Source of the DNA: Hyphochytrium catenoides
Lineage: Eukaryota > Sar > Hyphochytriomycetes > Hyphochytriales > Hyphochytriaceae
DNA: 38,871 bases
Reading direction: 5' to 3'
Assembly: GCA_900088475.1 (NCBI GenBank)
Contig: FLMG01003792.1
Span: 1-38,871, forward strand
The notes beneath the pieces were generated by a model. It did not search any database and had not been told where the DNA came from. It saw nothing but the letters and a program-made list of their open reading frames with translations. The translations under genes and the position numbers were made by a program. Within the stretch, counting starts at the first letter, position 1. Each line of letters begins with the position of its first letter. Of this stretch, positions 1-11,141 are shown one piece after another.

Positions 1-34
<34 letters not shown>

Positions 35-58
35 GCCTGTCTGTCTGTCTGTCTCCCT
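1..58. repeat. CT microsatellite passing into CTGT/CCT repeats
   Basis: The window opens inside a pure CT dinucleotide run of about 28 bases, followed by degenerate CTGT units and a pyrimidine-rich tail. The true left end of the tract lies outside the window. Confidence 0.95.
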
Positions 59-904
59 CCCGTTGACCCCCTCTCTCCTCTCTCGCTTCACATCTACTTA
101 CATACCATCGAAAGATGGCTTCCTCTGGCTCAAAGAAGCCTGGACGAGGAGCTCTGCAAACTCCCTGAGAGAAAGGGAGAATAGACGAGAAATTGAACGT
201 TAGGAAAAGGGAAACAGGAGGAAGCAAGGTAGACAGACACATGCGCTTAACATCCCAGAGTGCTTGACAGAGCGTTCTGCGGAGAGATCTAAGGCAAAGG
301 AGAAAGGGAGAGGGCGAGAGAGAGAGAGCGAGCGAGAGAGAGAGAACCTCCAGAGCTTGCTTCCTCAAAGCATAGAGCTGAGCTCTCTCTTCCCTTGTTG
401 AGAGTCTGACTACATCTTCGCCGTACAGAGCAAAGTAATCCGCCCGGAGAAATCGTTCGTCGCTATCCTTGGCAGACATCTCTGGTGTCCGTCTCGGCCT
501 TTCAACCTAAATCGTCTAGTGAAGACATCACTTGGTCTGCTTTAGATGTTGGGCTTCCACATCTTCGCCCGGAGAGGACAATATTTCCCTTGAATCAAAG
601 CTCCCCCGTACTCCCCTTTACCCTCTTGTTATCGCCGGTCCCCTCTCTCTCTCTCTCCCTCTCTTCCTCTTAACTCGTTTGTCTATATCCTGGCAGTCCT
701 CGTCGCTGGTAGTGCTCCTCGTGCTGCTGCCGTTCGGCTGATGTTGCTGATGATACTACTGCCTTTGATGCTGATGCCCGTCAATGCTGGCTAGTGCTGC
801 TACCGCTGGTGGTGGTACGCTGCTGGTGCTACCATTGCTACTGGCCGATTCTGTGGCTGCCGCTGGGTGCTCTTGCTACTGTGCTGCTGGTGGTGCACCT
901 GCTC

Positions 905-1190
905 CTGGTGGTGCTCCTGCTGATGGTGGTTTCTCCTCCTGCTGATGGTGCTCCTGCTGCTGTTGGTGCTCCTGCTGCTGATGGTGCACCTGCTGCTGAT
1001 GGTGCTCCTGCTGCTGTTGGTGCTCCTGCTGCTGCTGGTGCTCCTGCTGCTGATGGTGCTTCTGCTGGTGGTGGTGCTCCTGCTGGTGGTGGTGCTCCTG
1101 CTGCTGGTGGTGCTCCTGCTGCTGGTGGTGCTCCTGCTGCTGGTGGTGCTCCTGCTGCTGGTGGTGCTCCTGCTGCCGGTGGTGCTGATC
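905..1190. repeat. 18-bp GC-rich tandem repeat (GCT/CCT/GGT codon-like array)
   Basis: The core unit tgctcctgctgctggtgg is 18 bp and is nearly perfect from about 1086 to 1180. Upstream units have single-base changes, such as gctgat or gctgtt in place of gctggt. In one plus frame the unit reads Ala-Pro-Ala-Ala-Gly-Gly. Because the period is divisible by three, every frame without a stop stays open, which produces at least four overlapping open frames. Confidence 0.9.
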
Positions 1191-1430
1191 GAGCTTCCAG
1201 ATCTTGGTGAAGCGACCAAAGAAAATGCCGTTTCAAGGTCTTGTCATTCTCAATACATTAAGCTTGGAAGGCTTTTATTATTAATCAAAAGAATACTTAT
1301 TAAGAACCAGTCCGGCGGTCAGTCGGGCAGCAAGTGTAGGTACTGTTTCTGCTCCTATGATGCGTCCTGCTCAGCTACTAATACGCCGAGAGGGATGGCA
1401 GAGCTCTCACTTCCAGGCACACTTCCAGGG

Positions 1431-1476
1431 GTGCGCAAGGCACGGGTGCGCAGGGCACGGGTGCGCAGGGCAACGG
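1431..1476. repeat. 15-bp tandem repeat, three units
   Basis: The unit gtgcgcagggcacgg occurs three times head to tail. The first unit has one substitution and the third has one inserted base. Confidence 0.85.
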
Positions 1477-1655
1477 GCAGTGGTCGAGCTCGCAGAGGGG
1501 AAAGGAAGTTTACAGGTTTATTCAACGCGCAAACCAAGGGGCAGAATCACCTCTAACAGTACGCAGAAAGACAAGGAACCGGTAGCTAGGAGAAAGATCA
1601 TTCCTCTTTGTCGCCTTATCCCATTGTCAACCTCTTTTTTGTCCATTTGCTCCTA

Positions 1656-4319
1656 TCATTGGAACCACATCGCCACTGCGATGAGGATGTAGGCCGTCAG
1701 CAAGCTTGTTCCCTCCAGCCAATTGCTCTTCCCGTCAGAGATGATACCGTAGACGATGATAATGGACATCAAGTACACTGAGACCTCGAAAATAGGGAAG
1801 TTGAGAGACATGTCGCGGTCCATAGCCCAGCCTGCCAACACGATGACTGGAACAACAAACATTGACACCTGGGGAGAGAGTGAGCAAGTCTCAAAGATGG
1901 ACATTCACGAGGACATACGAAAGCTTTGGGCTCCCCCAGGGTCTATATCAAGCAATGAGCGGTAAGGGGACAAGGAAGTCATGCGAGCGATGAGAGTGAG
2001 CGCGAGGGAGTGAACATAACCAGGAACTAACGAAGAAGGACGCGCAGCAATGGGTAATCCGAGGATACGATACCTGAGTGGCGGAGCCAACAGCTACTCC
2101 CATAGCAAGCTCCATCTTCCCCTTCATTGCAACAGAGACTGCAGTGACGTGTTCCACCGCATTGCCGACCACAGGGAGGAGGACCACACCCACAAAGGAC
2201 TTGCTTAGCCCTGAGGACTCGGTCAGCCCATCAATCGAGCCGACCTAGGAGCGAACCGGTTGTCCCGGGAGGGAAGTCAGAGAGAGGACGATAAGCAACA
2301 CTCAGGGCTTGCTGAGGTAATGAAGTCGGATAGAACGTTCGACATTTAGGTCAGAACAGACTGCTTGCTCACAACTGGATCAATCGGAAGAGATACGGAG
2401 CACATGCATGTTTCAGATTACCTGACCGTGCAACGAAAGCGAGAGAGAGAAAGCTACAACGAATAAAAGTCAAGACAGGACGGATACGGAAATCTCCGCG
2501 GAAAGCCAGCATGCAAAACAGGATGAAGAATAAACTGAAGGATAAAGGTTCCCATAGACACGAGTAGTAGTAGACGACAGTTCTCCGTTTCATACCAGAA
2601 ACTCCGAGTGCATGGCAATGATGGCGGTGGTGGCTCCAAGAAGTAATCCGCTGGCTGGGGCAGATAGCTCTGGTTCTTCCTCGTCATCATCAACTTCAAA
2701 GAGGTAGAGATGAGTGCGTAGCTAAACTCACAAGAAATGTTAGGCATCATCTACGTAAGGCGGGCTGCCGGTCGCTGCTGCTTATGGGGCTTCTGTCCTT
2801 TTTCTAACCAACCGCATCTTTCTATTCCTGTTCCTTTCTAAGGCTCACCTGGAATACCAGAAGTTGCATGTACATAAAGAGGAGGAAGCACGCAGTGACG
2901 CGAGAGATTAGGAGCGTATTCTGGCCGTCTTCGTCCAGCTTCTTCTGATCTTCTTTCAGCATGGCAAAGGGTGTAGGGATGATCATGGCCAGCGCAGAAA
3001 GCATCAACAGCGAGCTATTTGCCGAAGCACCAACAGCATTAAAATGGCTTTCTTTGTAGAACATGCCCGCTGTAAGAAGGTGAAAAGTCAACGAGAGTGA
3101 GTGCCTAAACGGGACCTGAGAAAGGTGCGACTAGAGCCAGTCACTCTTACCTCCTGTGAAGCAGCAGCCCAGTACTAAGAGCAGGTTTGACAAAATGGAG
3201 CCTATCATTGACGCTTGTACTACTCGAATCTGGTTAGCTCTGTCAACACGAAGAACACACCCAGAACCAAGGAACTGGTGAGATGAAGTGGAAGCACCAA
3301 GTTGGATCGTAGGAACATGCTATGTGGTCAAACACTAAAGAGAGAAACTAGCTAAGGAAAGAGTGGAGAACACGTTAGCAAACGAAAGCAACCTGAGGGC
3401 GAAGAGTGCGATCACAACTTCAACCGCATTCCCAAACGTCGCGTTCACAAGTCCTCCAATTGTCTCTCCAAGATGAAGGGACAGAATCTCAGTGGTATCG
3501 CCCAGAAGCTTAGCCAAAGGCACCATCACCAGGAAGTTCAGACTGAAGACAAGCGCTGCGGAGGTGAATAAGGAGGAGGTCAATAGGCGGAGTTTATGTC
3601 CCACTCAGCAAGGCACAGCAGCTCCTGGGCATTCCCCACAACGTTTGTGCAAGGGTATACCGACAGATATAAGATCTAACCAAGCGTCCATACTTAACTA
3701 CTGAGACATGCCAAGGATGAGTTAGAGAAACGGTACAAAGTTACCTGGACTCCAATGCCCAAGGTGAGCCCAAATGGCGAAGGGCCAAACAACCAGAAGC
3801 ACGTTGACTGGAGACCCAAAAATCAGGTCCCAAACGCCGTGAAGGTCACTGCGCCAGGAGTGCAATCCTGGTCCTGGAGTAACACTTATGCTTGATGCCC
3901 TAGAACCCGAGCGTGATAACTTGCCTTCTTGGGGAGCCTGAGGAAAAAGAGACTAAGGAACTCTCAGACATTGCCAATAAGTAAGGCACGCCATCATGCC
4001 ACAGAGGAAAAATTAGCTAACGAACGAATACTAGCGACTGCTATAGGGTTATTTGGACCTTGGAGGGTATCAAGGCAGCCGTCTCCGTCACGGTTGCTGT
4101 CGGTGGAGGTTGGACCTCCGACTTTCTTTGGCGACCTGCGCCGCCTCCACCAAACGTGCCTGCAAAAGCTGAGAAATCATATTGATTTCCCTTGTCGTCA
4201 ACGAAAAGGTGATTCCCATCACTCGCCCCATGATCCAGTGGAGCACTGCTAGCGTCGCCGCTCTGGCGGCTCTCCCTTCGGATCTTGCGCAGCGTCGCCG
4301 AAGCTTGCCTTCGATGCAT
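1656..4319 (-). CDS. CAX-family Ca2+(cation)/H+ exchanger, 8 exons
   Basis: This is a cation/proton antiporter of the CaCA superfamily, probably vacuolar or endomembrane, exporting cytosolic Ca2+ (or Mn2+) against protons. My model in transcript order is 4059-4319, 3745-3937, 3393-3555, 3151-3239, 2849-3069, 2596-2721, 2074-2244 and 1656-1868, giving 478 aa. All introns are GT-AG and all phases agree. Residues 1-87 are a polar N-terminal extension. The two family-defining repeats are visible as GNAVEV (193-198, c-1) and GNAVEH (378-383, c-2). Between them lie [17 protein letters not shown] and an acidic loop ([10 protein letters not shown]), as in eukaryotic CAX proteins. The C-terminus is hydrophobic and ends [10 protein letters not shown]. 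The length is normal for the family. The family call is secure. The least certain point is the first donor (AAG before GTCCAA). Confidence 0.95.
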
Positions 4320-5129
4320 GTTGCCTTTAAACGCCTCCCGAGGGAGAGCCCGTCAGAAGCGGAGCGTAACGGGTAGAAGGACAGAAGATACGAAGAGAAT
4401 CTGTGAGCTCGTGCTCTCTGTATGCATCAGTTGCTGGGAAGGAGAGAGGCGTACATATCGAGAGCTCCGTGTGTCGAAGGGGCGATGCTAGAATGACGAA
4501 ACGATGTGCCAAGCTCTTCATGCTTGAACCAAAAGAAATGGATCTTGAGATGTCACACAAGCCCCTCACACGTCGGTCGGTGAACTTCGACCCGGGTTAG
4601 ACTTCGAACCCAGATACCCTCTATTGTTTCTTACTGTTATTATGGTAGCGGTAGGGTCCAAAAGCACCCGGATACAAAGGAACCCGAGACTTGGGTTTTA
4701 GTTCCTTTGGGAAGAGGACCGGTCCCCTCTGCGCCAGGCGCCAGGGCGGTCAGCCAACTCAAGCTTCCTGTCTGAAGCTCGCTCGTCTCTGATCCGCCGC
4801 TATACGGGTCAAGCCACCCTCATGCGGCGCCCGAGCCTCCAAGGATTCTTCCTCCGCCGTGTCCGGGAACTCCAGTCCCTAGTTGAGAGTGATGTTCCTG
4901 CCGCTGCTTCGCCTTGTGCCTCTTCTTCTATTTCTAATTGCCCTCCTTCCCCGTCTCCTTCTCCCACTCCTCCCTCGTCTTCCGGTCCGCCGCCTTAGCC
5001 TCCTACACCTGCTTCCTCCTCCTCTATCTCCGATTCCATGTCTGGCCTGATTCTCCTGCTGGGAATGGACAGTAATAACCTGGCTGCCTCTGGCGGCCGA
5101 CCTACCTAGCGCCCAGGTTGAATGTTAGA
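4320..5129. other. Intergenic, upstream of CAX; decayed repeat-like sequence
   Basis: No gene is recognised. 4320-4600 would contain the CAX 5' UTR and promoter. From about 4730 the sequence is pyrimidine-rich with short Ser/Pro-rich open frames broken by stops, and it may be the decayed 5' part of the retroelement that follows. Confidence 0.5.
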
Positions 5130-6585
5130 TATCAACAATCTCCAAGCGACCTCGTCAGGGCTCAAGCCCGCGATGCCGCTGCCTTCTTCGCTCTCTCTCT
5201 CTCGGCCTTCTTTGTCCTCCCACGTGCGCTCATCGTCTCAGCCGATCGAGTGTTTTTCAGTACTTACAAAACGTTCACCACTCTGATACCTCTCACCCTG
5301 CCCTCCTCTCCATTCTGGCTGAACAGACCGCCAATTCTGTCCCCGTGGTTGTGGGCGTATTCTGACCTGCAAGACCGTTTATCTGGCGTATGCTGACCGG
5401 GGTCACTCTGCTCGATGCCCTGGCGCTCGGCCGGTTCTCTCTCCGGAAGCTCGGGCCTCCTGCCATCCCCGGTCGCTGTCTTCCCACCAACAATCTGTTA
5501 CGTTCCAGCTACTACGTCGGAGGCCCCTCGACTGGCCAACGCGGCGAGCGTCCAAGCTAGCTGATGACCGCTTGTTCGCCAAAGCTGTGGCTGTCCTGGT
5601 GTCTGAGGACATTGCTACTCCCTCGGAGGAGACTCTGGCAATTCTCAAGACCAAGCAGCCCGAGGGTGCTGCCCTTCCTCGTCCTGCCCCGCCTTTCTCT
5701 TCTCCGCCTGTCTTCTCACCACCTTCTCAGGACCACGGTGCTTTCTCTTCGCCCTCAGTCACTGCCAAGATCTCTAGTTTCCTCCTGGCTCAGCTGCCGG
5801 CGCCTCTCAACTCCGGCCCCAGCACCTCAAAGACCTCTACCTCCTAGCACCTTGCCCGTCCGTCCGGCAGGCCCTATGTCTTTCTCTCTCGAGGCTTGTG
5901 TCGCTCCTAGCCCAAGTCCTGGCTCCTCCTGAACTCTCCCCTTTTCTAGCTGGCGCTTCTTTATTTGGTTTGGCCAAGAAAGATGGTGGCCTTCGACCCA
6001 TTGCTGTTGGAGAAACTCTTCGGTCGATTGGTCTCCAAGTGTTGCTGTGAAAAGGTCAAAGCCTAGACTGTGTCTCTCTTCTCACCTCTCCAGGTAGGTT
6101 TTGCGGTCCCTGCGGGTGCCGAGGGTGTGATCCACGCTGTCAGAGACTTTGGCGACAGCAAGGATAAGGTTTTGCTCAAGGTCGACTTCAAGAAGGCCTT
6201 TAACTCAGTACACCGTTCGGCTAGCTACCTATTGCTATTCCACCCCGTCCCACCTGTTCCATGGCTCTGACCTGCTTGCAAGTTCCTGCGGTGTCCAGCA
6301 AGGCGACCCTCTAGGTCCTTTGCTATTCTCACTAGCCCTCCATACCATTGTCTCTGACCTTGCTGCGTCTGTTCCTTCGTTGGATCTCCACGTATAGTAC
6401 CTCGATGATGGCATTCTTATTGGCTCTGTCGACGATGTCGCTGCGGCCCTGGCCATCCTTCAGGACCGCGGCCCACACATTGGCGTTGGCAATTGTGAGC
6501 TTTGGTGGCCCAGTATGGACCTTGCGCGTCTCCCGACTTTCCCTGCGGCGGTCTCTCGTCTAGTGGGGGTGGATGGTGTGGAACT
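5130..6585 (+). pseudogene. Non-LTR retroelement fragment, reverse transcriptase (sense copy A)
   Basis: A degenerate copy of a LINE-type element. The region from about 5560 reads FAKAVAVLVSEDIATPSEE, a helical segment found ahead of the polymerase domain and also present in the copy at 12.7 kb. The reverse-transcriptase core follows with GLRPIAVGETLR (about 5985), VDFKKAFNSVHR (about 6180), CGVQQGDPLGPLLFSLALH (about 6290) and the catalytic YLDDG (about 6400). It is dead: the frame changes after GETLR, residues between VHR and the GVQQG motif are missing, and a TAG lies directly before YLDD. The boundary before 5560 is uncertain. At 6586 the copy is cut off and an antisense copy begins. Confidence 0.85.
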
Positions 6586-6894
6586 GTCTACAGAGCCAAC
6601 AAGAGTGCCTCATCAGGGTACCACACGTGGAGATCCAAGGAAGAAAGGGACGCAGCATTCTCAGAGACAATGGGATGGAGGGCTAATGCAAATAGCAAAG
6701 GACCTAGAGGGTCGCCTTGCTGGACACCCGCAGGAACTTGCGAGCAGGTCAATCAGAGCCATGGAACAGGTGGGACGGGGTGGAATAGCAGTAGGTAACC
6801 CAAGGGAGAAGAGAAGGAAAATGCTCACGGACGCCAGCCAAGATAGCCGAACGGTTTTACTAAGTTAAAGGCGTTCTTGAAGTTGACCTTGAGC
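6586..6894 (-). pseudogene. Antisense reverse-transcriptase fragment (copy B) forming an inverted repeat with copy A
   Basis: Reading the minus strand gives the same reverse-transcriptase block as copy A. The reverse complement of 6175-6433 matches 6586-6894 almost base for base, for example in ggacctagagggtcgcc and ccatggaacaggtgggacgg. Copy B retains about 44 bases (about 6804-6847) that copy A lacks. On the minus strand these encode a segment like that between VHR and GVQQG in the 12.7 kb copy. A and B are therefore separately decayed relatives of one element and not a simple hairpin artefact. The arms are separated by about 150 bases. Confidence 0.88.
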
Positions 6895-8585
6895 TACACC
6901 TTACTTACAACCTTCATTCAGCGACGTTAATGACCTCACCTCTATAGGGAGGACGAGACTTTTGGAACCCTAACCAATGGCTACTTTGGCCATAAATTCT
7001 TGACAGAGATTGGGATCAAAGTTGAGCTCCCACGACCTTTCTGAAAACTTATCTCCATGCGCTCAAGGAGAAAGGGCGTCGTGTCTTTGGGGGAACTTAA
7101 GAAGCAGATCGTAGCACGGAAAGGACGCACTTGTAGGTTGACGTCTACCGCTTTGATTAGCCCTCCTATATAGTTCCGACCATGAGCCAACAGCCCATGA
7201 ACTTCATACCGTAGAAATGCGGCGTGCGGTTCAGCATTTCATTCCATGCGAGTTTCGTGTTCAAAGGCTCATATAAGAGGAACAGAAGAGGACAGAGCCT
7301 AGTTCATGTTACATTGTTTTCTCCTCTGTTTCCTGGTTTTCAGGGTCCATCTCATTGGCATGCTCATCCCGATATCTTTGTCATAGACAAATTCATAAAA
7401 GCGCCACAGAAGACAGTCAGTGCTGGCCCCGGTGACCCTGACGAGAAGCTTCTAGTTCTATTGTTGGCCTCGCTAAAAGCGCTAGATCTACCAGCTCTTT
7501 CATCTCCGTCATAAGCGTTTCCTATGCACGCTGCTGGGTTTGCCTCGTACAGCGGACGACGAGGTTTGGCGACAAGCATCCTTACCGATCCGCCTGGTTC
7601 TCTCTGCCTCCTCCTGCAGTGTGCCGCCCCTACTTATCTGATCTCTGTTGTAGGGCTTACTCTTCCTCTGATCTTCGCGGTTCTTGGGCTTCATCCCAAT
7701 TCCTTACCTGGCTTCCCCGGTGTCCCGGCCCTTTTAACTGCGGCTATGATGACGACTTGGCCCTACCGCTACCCTCTGACCAAGGTGTTCCCTTTGAGAA
7801 TCTAGTGGGCCAACAAGCTAACCTTCAGCTTAACTTCTGCTCCCGTCGGTCTCTGGGACCTTGCTCAATCTCACGCTCTGGAGCGTCGTCTACCTTCTCC
7901 TTGTGCCCTCTCGGCTCTGTTTCCGTCCCCCATGCCTGCCTCCCTTGTGACCCTACAAAATGGCGCCCTTCTCCAGAAGGTTTAGCCCTCTGTCTCCGTC
8001 GGACCAAGCTGCGCAGCTTTCTGGATCTACTTACTATTTAGGCCGGCTCCATCTCATCTCCCTTTTTGCAAAGAAGTCAGGGCTGGATGACTCTTAGTTG
8101 CTACTCAGAGGCACGACCATTTCCCGCCGGTGCCGAGCTCGGGGATAATTGGCCGGACCGCTTCACATGGTGGCTCGCTCGACCCTATCCCAACCTGGTG
8201 ACTTTACCATCCCTCGCTTTGGCCGTGGTTTCCTCCTCTCTACCTTTGATCTCCGTGACAAGACCACGCAACCCCCTAAATTAGGCCGGTTCTGGTTATC
8301 GATCGGCTGCCTTGGAGGAGGAGGGCAAGCACAACAAGAAGCATGTGGTTGGCTGTTACGCATAGTAGCTTCACTTTATTTCTTCCTCTTTATTAGGGAG
8401 ATTCCTTATGGACTAACAACCCCTGCCATCATAATGGACCACTGAGAACGGAGAACAACTGCATTACTGGGCACCCAAGAAGGTGCCTCAATAGCTAGCG
8501 TAAAACTAACGTAGAGAGGAGAAATAGGTTGACGGCTGGACTCTATCGCCTCATCAGCCTATAAGAGCTGTGCCTTTAGACTGAC
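6895..8585. other. Unassigned decayed sequence between retroelement and PhoD gene
   Basis: Several plus-strand frames of 60-140 codons exist (7224-7514, 7524-7805, 7619-8041, 8149-8445), with residue patterns that shift between frames. The frames around 7700-7950 contain Cys/His-rich snippets that could be the zinc-finger leader of another retroelement, but I could not confirm a family. Two AATAAA hexamers on the minus strand near 8375-8397 could serve as polyadenylation signals for the PhoD gene. Confidence 0.4.
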
Positions 8586-10542
8586 CTATTGCTCTGCAGC
8601 TGCCCATCCCAAGCTCAGTAGAAGCATGTACCCGGATGTTACTATTTGGACCAGACTAAACTGTGCACCCTTCTCTCTAACTATGGCACCACTTTTACTG
8701 TCACTTGCGCCGACCTTTGACACATTGACCTCTAGAGTGTGCGCAAGGAACACTGCAGAATCCTTCTTCGTGATATCCTCGACAAAGTACCACTTCGCCA
8801 TAAGGTTTTGTGGAGTGACGATGAGCTGATAATAACCGTGGTGTTGCAGCTCGACCCAGCGCACTTGCTCTTCTGCCGCATTGATAGCCTCTTCAGCAGC
8901 ACTTAGGATAACTCCTTGGTTGATGGGTTGAGGTGCCGTAACGGATGGCGTCACGAGTTCAAGGCCGATATTCTCTTTCTTGGACTCATGTTCATACTGC
9001 ACATCATTGATCCAAGAGGTATGGATGTCGCCCGTTGCCCAAATGACATTCCTTGTAGCCAACAACAGGTTAGCCTTCATAATCTTCCTAAGGTCTCAAC
9101 ACGAAGAGTAACGTACTTGATATTCTGTTCCGCGATAAAGCCTTTTAATCGCTGTCTATTGGCTGGATAGCCGTTCCAAGAGTCCCTTAAGAGAGTCTTA
9201 TCGAAGTAGTCCAGTGTTTCAATAGTTAAAGCGGTGAACATAACCTGGATGGGATGACAAGTGATGAATATTGTCGCAAGGGCACATCATAGTAACACAA
9301 TCAACGCGTCTGCATGCATTTACCTGGTTTCCTAGCACCTTCCACTTCACGCCATTATTCTCTGCCTCTTGTAAGGTGTTGTTCAGCCAGAGTTCTTGTG
9401 AGTATCCCATTATGGTGCGATTCCAGCTTTCTGCAGAGGATTCCGTCAGTGAAGCGCCTCACTTTCAGACCTTGGCTCATCCTACCTATCACTTCGTTAG
9501 AGGTGACGTTTGCAGGGTCCCTTCCGTAGATTCTTGTGTCCAGCATCATCAATTCCTTTGATCAAGTCAATGAAGTCAGACAACATAACAGATAAAATAG
9601 CGGGGGAAGAGTCATCAAGGCCGTCTTTCCTACCATAAGACGCCCGAATCGGAAGCTTCTGAAGATCACGGTTTCGTTGTTTGGATCTTTCTGAGCTCTA
9701 ACAGGAGTATATTCTAAATATGCCGTGATTGCATCGTCTTTCCTGTCACGCCATGGACCTTCCTTGGATGGCTGGTTGTTTAATGCTCCAGTTTTCCAGG
9801 CATTGTTGGCGAACTCGTGATCATCCCACACCATAATCCAGGGGAACCATCTCATCGCCTCAGACAACGAAGTGGTGTTCCTATACTGAGCGTAACGGTT
9901 TCGATAGGCCGTGAGATTGTACGCTTCTGTCGGGGGATCTGGAGGCCTCCCAATAGGACTCCCATCACTGAAAGGTCCATCAGGACCGTATTCATAGATG
10001 AAGTCGCCCAAAAAGATGACCCCAAAGAGATCCGTTGATCCTCGGATGTGGTCCAACGCTGTAAAATATCCTTCCTGGTAGTTAATGCAGCTTGCAATGG
10101 CAAAGCTTATCGTCTCAAGATCTCTCTTGGAGTCCGGTAAGGTACGGGTCCTCCCAATTGGAGAACGCGTGGAGTTGTTATCATCGAAAAAGCGATAGTA
10201 GTAGGTCTTGGCAGGTTCCAGGCCTTCAACAACAAGCTTGATAGTCCAGTCTAAACTCGAGTTCGTTGTAGTGCTTCCATTCTTGACTGGATCCCACAGA
10301 GCCGTCGTCATATCGCTCGATAGGCCAACTTCCCAGCGTATTGTTGTTTCTTCCCCTTTTTCTTTCGATTGTTGGCTACTATTATCATCAACCTTTGACC
10401 ACAGGACGACTGAGGTTTCTTCTGGATCTCCTGACGCTACGCCCCAGTTAAACTCAATGGACTGCGCCATGCCTCCATATAGAGAGATCAAAGAAGCAGT
10501 AAACAGGGTCGTGATCGGAACGGCATTGAAGATCCGCCGCAT
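8586..10542 (-). CDS. PhoD-like alkaline phosphatase/phosphodiesterase, secreted, 5 exons
   Basis: The PhoD family comprises secreted metallophosphoesterases that release phosphate from mono- or diesters. My model is 9634-10542, 9486-9555, 9324-9430, 9117-9244 and 8586-9051, 559 aa, with all phases consistent. Residues 1 to about 28 form a signal peptide (hydrophobic TTLFTASLISLYGG, then MAQS). Family motifs in order are GVASGDP (34-40), SCINYQ with candidate metal-ligand Cys152, LGDFIYEYG (Asp180, Tyr183), VWDDHEFANN (239-247), LMMLDTRIYGRD after the first intron, WKVLGNQ ending at 362, and ATGDIHTSW (410-418) with the C-terminal Asp/His pair. The last about 20 residues are hydrophobic, so a C-terminal anchor is possible. 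One inferred intron (9431-9485) is only 55 bases long but is needed to restore the frame. Phosphate-starvation control is typical of the family but is not shown here. Confidence 0.94.
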
Positions 10543-11141
10543 CTTTCCTGCCGTTGTTGATCAGTGAATGGATAGAGTTGTTCGGAAGATAGACAGTACG
10601 ATCTACCCGTTACAGCGGAACTTTGCGAATGAGTATGGTTGGCATGGTCTACCTCTGTCTTTCTCTTTATGCCGCAAACTATTCCTTATCGAGGAGGCAA
10701 TGTCTTCTAGTTCTCAAAAGGTCATCTGGCGGTACTTGGTCGACAAGAGTGAGAGGAGTTTTTCAACTTAAGCAGCTGCTACTACCGTGTCTATCTTCGT
10801 AGCTGATTTTTTCCTTAGGACTAGTTCTTCGTTGTAGGCAATGGCGATCGATAGGCTTTGTTCTCTCCCTTGAGGACGACATGGCGCAATTATTGGAGCT
10901 TCACTACTGCCATCATGTGTAGAACAGAGCTGGCGACACTGGATTAATATTATTGGATTCAGGGTGGATGATTGCAAGGTCACACTGTTTCGAGTGCATA
11001 AGGACCACCAGCAGCAAAACAGGACGGAGGTATTTATGATTGGAGCTCTTTACTTCGTCGAGGAAGAGTGTCCGATGTTGGTGCCTGAAGATTCTTCGTA
11101 CATCCTGAAGCTTTCTGTTTTTGTATGATGTTACATGTCAT
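10543..11141. other. Intergenic, PhoD upstream region
   Basis: Short open frames only (plus 10568-10771, minus 10768-10983), without recognisable motifs. It probably contains the PhoD promoter. I see no distinct element. Confidence 0.5.

Larger units (their letters stand above)
59..1655. other. Gene-poor low-complexity region
   Basis: No gene is supported here. A GA-rich stretch near 300-345 mirrors the CT tracts. CT-rich sequence recurs at 635-670. A long GC-rich trinucleotide-type repeat fills about 905-1190. Several long open frames overlap on both strands across that repeat, but they are a by-product of its period being a multiple of three and contain only repeated Ala/Pro/Gly, Leu/Val or Ser/Arg/Thr. 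The interval from 1200 to 1655 lies downstream of the minus-strand CAX gene and probably holds its 3' UTR; an AATAAA-like hexamer on the minus strand lies near 1272-1278. Confidence 0.6.

Noticed and set aside
794-1556. Long open frames on both strands across the GC-rich repeat (139, 138, 132 and 203 codons)
   Set aside because: They owe their length to an 18-bp period divisible by three. They encode only simple polymers and overlap each other on both strands.
3886-3937. A 13-base micro-exon with a GC-AG intron in the CAX gene
   Set aside because: The apparent GCAAGT donor is unnecessary. Reading straight from the acceptor at 3937 stays open and joins exon 1 in phase 0.
4575-4620. A gttcgaa-like motif on the minus strand suggesting a tRNA T-arm
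   Set aside because: The flanking bases do not form the 5-bp T-stem, and no anticodon or acceptor stem is found upstream.
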